Positions 60,074 through 64,000 of a stretch of 64,000 nucleotides of DNA are shown here, in pieces. This stretch comes from Cellulomonas composti. GTDB lineage: Bacteria; Actinomycetota; Actinomycetes; Actinomycetales; Cellulomonadaceae. The position numbers and the translations under genes are program-made. Every line of letters begins with the position of its first letter. The stretch's first letter is position 1. The notes below the pieces were generated by a model. It searched no databases and was not told the origin of the DNA. It was given only the letters and a program-made list of their open reading frames with translations. Location of the stretch: the NCBI RefSeq assembly GCF_007990245.1, contig NZ_BJWG01000002.1, positions 248,001 through 312,000 on the forward strand. Direction: 5' to 3'.

Positions 60074-61747
60074 ATGGGCACCACCCCGACGACCGCCTCG
60101 CCGGTCGCCCTCCCGCCGATCCCCGACGAGCCCCTGACGGCCGCGCTCGAGCGCGCCGCCGCGGAGCACGGAGAGCGGGTCGCGGTCGACTTCCTCGGCG
60201 CCACGACGACCTACACGGCGCTGGCCGACGAGGTCGCCCGGGCGGCCGGCGTGCTCGTCGGGCTCGGGGTGCAGCCGGGGGACCGGGTCGCGATCGCGCT
60301 GCCCAACTGCACCCAGCACCTCGTCGCGTTCTACGCCGCGCTGCGCATCGGCGCGGTCGTCGTCGAGCACAACCCCACCTACACGGCCGACGAGCTCGCG
60401 CACCAGCTCGCGGACTCCGGCGCCACCGTCGCGCTGGTCTGGACCAAGGCCGTGCCGGCGGTGCTCATCGCGAAGTCGCGCACCGCGCTGCGCTCGATCG
60501 TCGCGGTCGACCTGGCCGCCGACCTGCCGGCGGGGGCGCGCTGGGCGCTGCGACTGCCGATCCCCAAGGCGCGCAAGGCCGCCGAGGCGATGCGCGGACC
60601 GGTGCCGGCCGACATCCCGCGCTGGGACCGGCTCGTGCGCGACGCACGACCCCTGCCCGCCGACCACCCGCTGCCTTCCTCGTCGGACGTGGCGCTGCTG
60701 CAGTACACGGGCGGAACCACGGGCACGCCGAAGGCCGCCGTGCTGACGCACCGCAACGTCGTCGCGAACACCGTGCAGGGGCACGCCTGGACCGGGCACG
60801 AACCCGGGCGCGAGGTGGTGTTCGGCGTGCTGCCGTTCTTCCACGCGTTCGGGCTGACGCTGTGCCTGTCCTACGCCGTACGGATCGCCGCGACGCTCGT
60901 CGTGCTGCCGTCGTTCGACCCCGCGCTCGTGCTCGCGGCGCAGCGCCGCCGCCCCGGCACCTTCCTACCCGCCGTCCCGCCGATGCTCGACCGCCTGGTC
61001 ACCGCAGCCGACGCCGCGAACGTGCCGCTGACCTCCTTCACGCACGCGATCAGCGGCGCGATGGCCCTGCCCGCGGAGACCGCGCGGCGCTGGGAGGCGG
61101 CCACCGGCGGGCTCGTCGTCGAGGGCTACGGCATGACCGAGACGTCACCCGTCGCGCTCGGCAACCCGTTCGACGCCACGCGGCGTCCCGGCGCACTCGG
61201 CCTGCCGTTCCCCGGCACCGAGGTGCGGGTCGTCTCGCAGACCGACGTCACGCAGGACGTCGCGCCGGGTGAGCCCGGCGAGCTCCTGGTCCGCGGGCCG
61301 CAGGTGTTCCAGGGGTACTGGGGGCGGCCCGACGAGACAGCGGGGCAGCTCCTCGCGGACGGCTGGCTGCGCACCGGCGACGTCGTGCGCGTCGACGACG
61401 ACGGGTTCGTCGTCCTCGTCGACCGCATCAAGGAGATGATCGTGACCGGCGGGTTCAAGGTGTACCCGTCGCAGGTCGAGGACCAGCTGCGCTCGATGCC
61501 CGGCATCGCCGACGTCGCGGTGGTGGGCGTCCCCTACGGGGACCTCGGCGAGTCCGTCGTGGCTGCCGTCGTGCTGCGCGAGGGCCACGACGTCGACCTG
61601 GCCGCAGTCAGGGACTGGTGCGGCCAGCGCCTCGCGCGCTACGCCGTGCCGCGCCGGCTCGTCGTGCTGCCGGACCTGCCGCGCTCTCAGGTCGGCAAGG
61701 TGCTGCGGCGCGTCGTGCGCGACCAGGTGCTCGCGCTCTCGGCCTGA
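60074..61747 (+). CDS. fadD: Long-chain fatty-acid-CoA ligase
   Basis: 557 residues. All adenylate-forming motifs are present: P-loop YTGGTTGTPKAAVLTH, A5 motif GYGMTETSPV, A7 GWLRTGDVVRVDDDG, A8 hinge VDRIKEMIVTGGFKVYP, and the catalytic Lys of A10 in RSQVGKVLRR. It activates long-chain fatty acids to acyl-AMP and then acyl-CoA. There is no signal peptide. The promoter has a palindrome over the -10 region, so it is probably repressed by an acyl-CoA-responsive regulator. The EtfD-like electron acceptor at 48 kb would serve the same pathway. Confidence 0.93.
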   Translation: MGTTPTTASPVALPPIPDEPLTAALERAAAEHGERVAVDFLGATTTYTALADEVARAAGVLVGLGVQPGDRVAIALPNCTQHLVAFYAALRIGAVVVEHNPTYTADELAHQLADSGATVALVWTKAVPAVLIAKSRTALRSIVAVDLAADLPAGARWALRLPIPKARKAAEAMRGPVPADIPRWDRLVRDARPLPADHPLPSSSDVALLQYTGGTTGTPKAAVLTHRNVVANTVQGHAWTGHEPGREVVFGVLPFFHAFGLTLCLSYAVRIAATLVVLPSFDPALVLAAQRRRPGTFLPAVPPMLDRLVTAADAANVPLTSFTHAISGAMALPAETARRWEAATGGLVVEGYGMTETSPVALGNPFDATRRPGALGLPFPGTEVRVVSQTDVTQDVAPGEPGELLVRGPQVFQGYWGRPDETAGQLLADGWLRTGDVVRVDDDGFVVLVDRIKEMIVTGGFKVYPSQVEDQLRSMPGIADVAVVGVPYGDLGESVVAAVVLREGHDVDLAAVRDWCGQRLARYAVPRRLVVLPDLPRSQVGKVLRRVVRDQVLALSA

Positions 61748-61872
61748 GCCCGTCCTCGGCGCCCGGCTCCGCGGCCGCCACCCGGAGTTCGTCCCGGCGC
61801 GTCCGGCCGGTATGCTGATCCGCGCCGACCGCGACCCGGGTGCGCACGCACCGAGGGTCAAGGGAAGGTCAC

Positions 61873-61943
61873 GCGGGTGTAGTTCAATGGTAGAACTTCA
61901 GCTTCCCAAGCTGATGGCGCGGGTTCGATTCCCGTCACCCGCT
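61873..61943 (+). tRNA. tRNA-Gly (anticodon CCC)
   Basis: A 71-nt cloverleaf: acceptor GCGGGTG pairs with CACCCGC; D arm AGTTCAATGGTAGAAC; anticodon stem TCAGC/GCTGA with loop TTCCCAA (anticodon CCC); T arm GCGGGTTCGATTCCCGT. The 3' CCA is not encoded. No second copy of the 3' end was seen in the window, so no integrated element is shown. Confidence 0.95.
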
Positions 61944-62155
61944 CCGGTATTTCCCTAGGTCAGAGCGATTTCGAGGCTCTGTCGGACCTCCCTGAGACCC
62001 TTGTGCGGGTCGGCTCGTGCCATAGGGATGAGGTCCCGATCATGACCGCTTCGACCACCTCGCGCCGAGCATCACGTGAGGACTCCAGCTCTCACACTCA
62101 GCCCCGGGCCGCGCCGAACGACCGTTGCTAGCATTGCTGTCAGGAGGTGATCGGG

Positions 62156-62392
62156 ATGGGAACCCTGACGATCCGCCAGCTCAACGAACGCACCCATGCC
62201 CGGCTGCGTGAGCGAGCCGCGCGCCACGGCCGGTCGGTCGAGGCCGAGGTCCGGGCCATCCTCGACGCCACGACAGGCCGTCCCGAGTCGAACATCCTCG
62301 TCTCCCTGCACCAGGCGTTCGCGCCTGAGGGCGGTGTCGATCTCGACCTGCCAGCGCGCACCGACACCTCGCGTGACGTGGACCTCGTGTGA
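62156..62392 (+). CDS. vapB: FitA/VapB-type antitoxin
   Basis: 78 residues. The N-terminal ribbon-helix-helix (TLTIRQLNERTHARLRERAA, then GRSVEAEVRAILDA) is the FitA/StbC-like DNA-binding antitoxin fold; the C-terminal tail would wrap around the toxin. The start is ATG 62156, with AGGAGG 8 nt upstream; a GTG at 62147 lies within that site. It overlaps the toxin start by 4 bp. Such pairs repress their own promoter. The region before it (61944-62150) holds no gene. Confidence 0.92.
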   Translation: MGTLTIRQLNERTHARLRERAARHGRSVEAEVRAILDATTGRPESNILVSLHQAFAPEGGVDLDLPARTDTSRDVDLV

Positions 62393-62805
62393 TCGTCGCC
62401 GACACCAACGTCGTCTCGGAGCTGATGAAGGACCGGCCCGACCCGGGCGTACTCACCTGGGCGGCCGCGCTCGACCAGAGCGAGGTGACGATCAGCGTCG
62501 TGACCGTCCAGGAGATCGAGCGAGGCCTGAGCCGCCTGCCGGCCGGACGACGGCAGCGCACCCTGACCGGCCGCTGGCACCAGGTGCTCGAGGCCTACGC
62601 CGACACGATCCTCGTCTACGACGTACCCGCCGCACAGGCGGCCGCGACCGTCCTGGTCCACCGCGAGAAGGCAGGCAGGCCGATCGCCCTCGCCGACGCC
62701 GAGATCGCCGGGACCTGCGTGTCACAGGACGCCGCCCTGGCAACCCGCAACACCACCGACTTCACCGGCATCCCCGGCCTGACGCTCATCGACCCGTTCG
62801 CCTGA
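62389..62805 (+). CDS. vapC: PIN-domain ribonuclease toxin, VapC type
   Basis: 138 residues from a GTG overlapping the antitoxin stop (GTGA). The four acidic metal ligands of PIN nucleases are present: Asp5 in VADTN, Glu42 in TVQEIERG, Asp103 in LADAEIAG, Asp124 in RNTTDF. VapC toxins cleave tRNA or rRNA and stop growth when the antitoxin is degraded. The gene order, overlap and family agree for both partners. It lies 450 bp from tRNA-Gly. Confidence 0.95.
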   Translation: MIVADTNVVSELMKDRPDPGVLTWAAALDQSEVTISVVTVQEIERGLSRLPAGRRQRTLTGRWHQVLEAYADTILVYDVPAAQAAATVLVHREKAGRPIALADAEIAGTCVSQDAALATRNTTDFTGIPGLTLIDPFA

Positions 62806-62908
62806 CGTCGCGCAGGGCGGCGCCGAAGCAGCGAGGGACGCGACTCGGCCGCCGCGCACATCGATCGCGCCCTCCTCTGCGACCGGGCTGGACTCGTCCC
62901 GGCAGGCG

Positions 62909-63298
62909 CTATGCGTTGGCGCGCTCCCCGCCGGCAAGCTGCATCAGCAAGCTCTCGACCACCGTGGTCGCGTTCTCGGGCCGAGCGAAGTCGCCGGTGA
63001 CTACGACGGGTCCGGCAGGGCGGGTCTCCCCCAACCTGGGCACCATCCGCGTCAGGACCACGCGCACCCGGTCGTCAGACTCGCGGGTGACCTCGACGCG
63101 CTCGTCATAGGAGTAGCCCGTCGAGCCGGGCCGCGTGAACAGCAGGTCGAACATGGACGTGTCAGGCCGGACGCGGCCCTCCCAGCGCGGACGTAGGGCC
63201 TCGAGCAGCTCCACGTTGAGCTGGGCGGCAGGCGCCGGCATGTCCCGGTAGCGATCGATCGCGCTATCCCATGCCTCGGCCTCGAGTCTCTCGATCAC
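62909..63298 (-). CDS. Hypothetical protein
   Basis: 129 residues from a GTG at 63298. No signal peptide or membrane helix; a short helical N-terminus (LEAEAWDSAIDRYRD) and a beta-rich rest (YSYDERVEVTRESDDRVRVV). It resembles small immunity or accessory proteins in size only; no family recognised. Confidence 0.65.
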   Translation of the reverse strand: MIERLEAEAWDSAIDRYRDMPAPAAQLNVELLEALRPRWEGRVRPDTSMFDLLFTRPGSTGYSYDERVEVTRESDDRVRVVLTRMVPRLGETRPAGPVVVTGDFARPENATTVVESLLMQLAGGERANA

Positions 63299-63380
63299 AG
63301 CGCGAGCCTATGGGCGCCGGCCAGAGACTTGAGGCACGACGATGCGCTCGGCACGGGACGGGCGACGGCAGAATCACGGT

Positions 63381-63941
63381 GTGACTGTCGCGCAGCTCGT
63401 GGGCTACTGGCGCGCGGAACTCCCCGCGCTGGATCCCCGGCTGTCCGTTTCAGTCGAGCAGGGCGCGGCATACGAGCGGATGCGTCAGCGGGAGCGCTGT
63501 TGGCCGGATCCAAGGGCCTTCATTGACCTCGCGTGGAGCGAGGACGAGCGGAACGTCGTCGTCGAGCACCTGCGCACCGGGACTCTCGTGAACCAGTACC
63601 GAGGTCTTTCGCCATGCCGATTCTGCGGGTGCCACAACGGCTCCGCAGAGCTCTCGGACGGGACGTTCTGCTGGCCGGAAGGGCTCGCGCACTACCTGGA
63701 CGCCCACGCAGTTCGGCTTCCCGAGGAGTTCGTTCAGCACGCTCTGTCGGCGTCCCTCGTGCAGCCTCACCTGCCGTCACCCGAGTTCGACCACCTCGGG
63801 CAACGCGACCGCTCATGGCCCGGCACCGAGCTTCGGGGGCTCCTGTGGACCCCGGAGCCGCCCGCCGAGGAGTACGGGCCCGACGTCGATCTCGACCCGA
63901 CCTGGTGGCTCATGCAGATCGGGTCGCGCGAGATCCGCTGA
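63381..63941 (+). CDS. Hypothetical protein with CxxC motif
   Basis: 186 residues if the GTG at 63381 is used; an ATG at 63342 would add 13. Central motif LSPCRFCGCHNGSAELSDG followed by FCWPEGLAHYLDAHAVRLPE contains four Cys and two His that may hold zinc. Base composition is lower in G+C at the third codon position than in its neighbours, which would suit an acquired gene. No function recognised. The last 60 bp of the window hold nothing I can support. Confidence 0.7.
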   Translation: MTVAQLVGYWRAELPALDPRLSVSVEQGAAYERMRQRERCWPDPRAFIDLAWSEDERNVVVEHLRTGTLVNQYRGLSPCRFCGCHNGSAELSDGTFCWPEGLAHYLDAHAVRLPEEFVQHALSASLVQPHLPSPEFDHLGQRDRSWPGTELRGLLWTPEPPAEEYGPDVDLDPTWWLMQIGSREIR

Positions 63942-64000
63942 GTCCGCAGCACCCGGCCGGAACACGCCCTCACTCGCGGCTCTCGCCCCGCGATTCGACC

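Noticed and set aside
61873..62150. Integrated element bounded by a tRNA attachment site
   Set aside because: No integrase and no repeat of the tRNA 3' end could be found within the window.

Overview
The window is about 74% G+C and reads as a chromosomal segment of a high-GC Gram-positive actinobacterium, most probably Cellulomonas or a close relative. The best evidence is a GH94 cellobiose phosphorylase (52637-55087) that follows the Cellulomonas enzyme along its whole length and keeps the catalytic Asp at residue 490. It is preceded by two near-perfect copies of the actinobacterial CebR/CelR cellobiose operator. GTG starts, 4-bp ATGA/GTGA gene overlaps and leaderless promoters (TANNNT 6-7 nt before the start codon) also fit this group. 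No prophage, transposase, CRISPR array or rRNA was seen.

Layout. 1-5444: end of a membrane protein gene, a GH3 beta-glucosidase and two SDR proteins. 5546-7909: an orphan eCIS-core (DUF4157) protein with a large effector-like C-terminus. 7943-14881: a TusA-like protein, an M3 oligopeptidase, an MFS exporter, an ECF sigma factor with a membrane partner, and an Nramp Mn/Fe transporter under a palindromic operator. 15050-21795: a tightly coupled seven-gene operon (REC-PIG-L deacetylase fusion, ATP-grasp ligase, PHP hydrolase, processive GT2 synthase, small membrane protein, single-domain REC, sensor kinase). This is the best candidate for an undescribed system. 21818-25280: acetyltransferases, an autoregulated PadR regulator and an SRPBCC protein. 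25413-29591: thiBPQ thiamine ABC transporter behind a TPP riboswitch. 29640-39083: a 3147-residue sortase-anchored surface protein with about 20 DUF11 repeats. 39292-41141: a DUF4235 protein and a phytoene-desaturase-like oxidoreductase. 41379-47811: a complete mnh/mrp Na+/H+ antiporter operon with fused A and B subunits. 48073-52472: an EtfD-like Fe-S reductase, a lipoprotein, a hypothetical gene and dcd. 52509-56176: cellobiose phosphorylase plus an aldose 1-epimerase. 56223-57668: an intergenic repeat, a truncated lipoprotein copy and its intact paralogue. 57681-64000: a GNAT protein, an Asp-box membrane protein, fadD under a palindromic operator, tRNA-Gly(CCC), a VapBC-type toxin-antitoxin pair and two hypothetical genes.

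How genes work together. Cellobiose is split by phosphorolysis (GH94) or hydrolysis (GH3), and the mutarotase supplies the right anomer; the phosphorylase looks repressed in the absence of cellobiose. In the 15-22 kb operon a sensor kinase is made with two receivers that both lack a DNA-binding domain, one of them fused to a deacetylase, so signalling seems to be wired directly to glycan enzymes. An array of inverted 19-bp repeats occurs twice, at 41.2 and 56.2 kb, each time about 40-50 bp beyond the 3' end of a gene.
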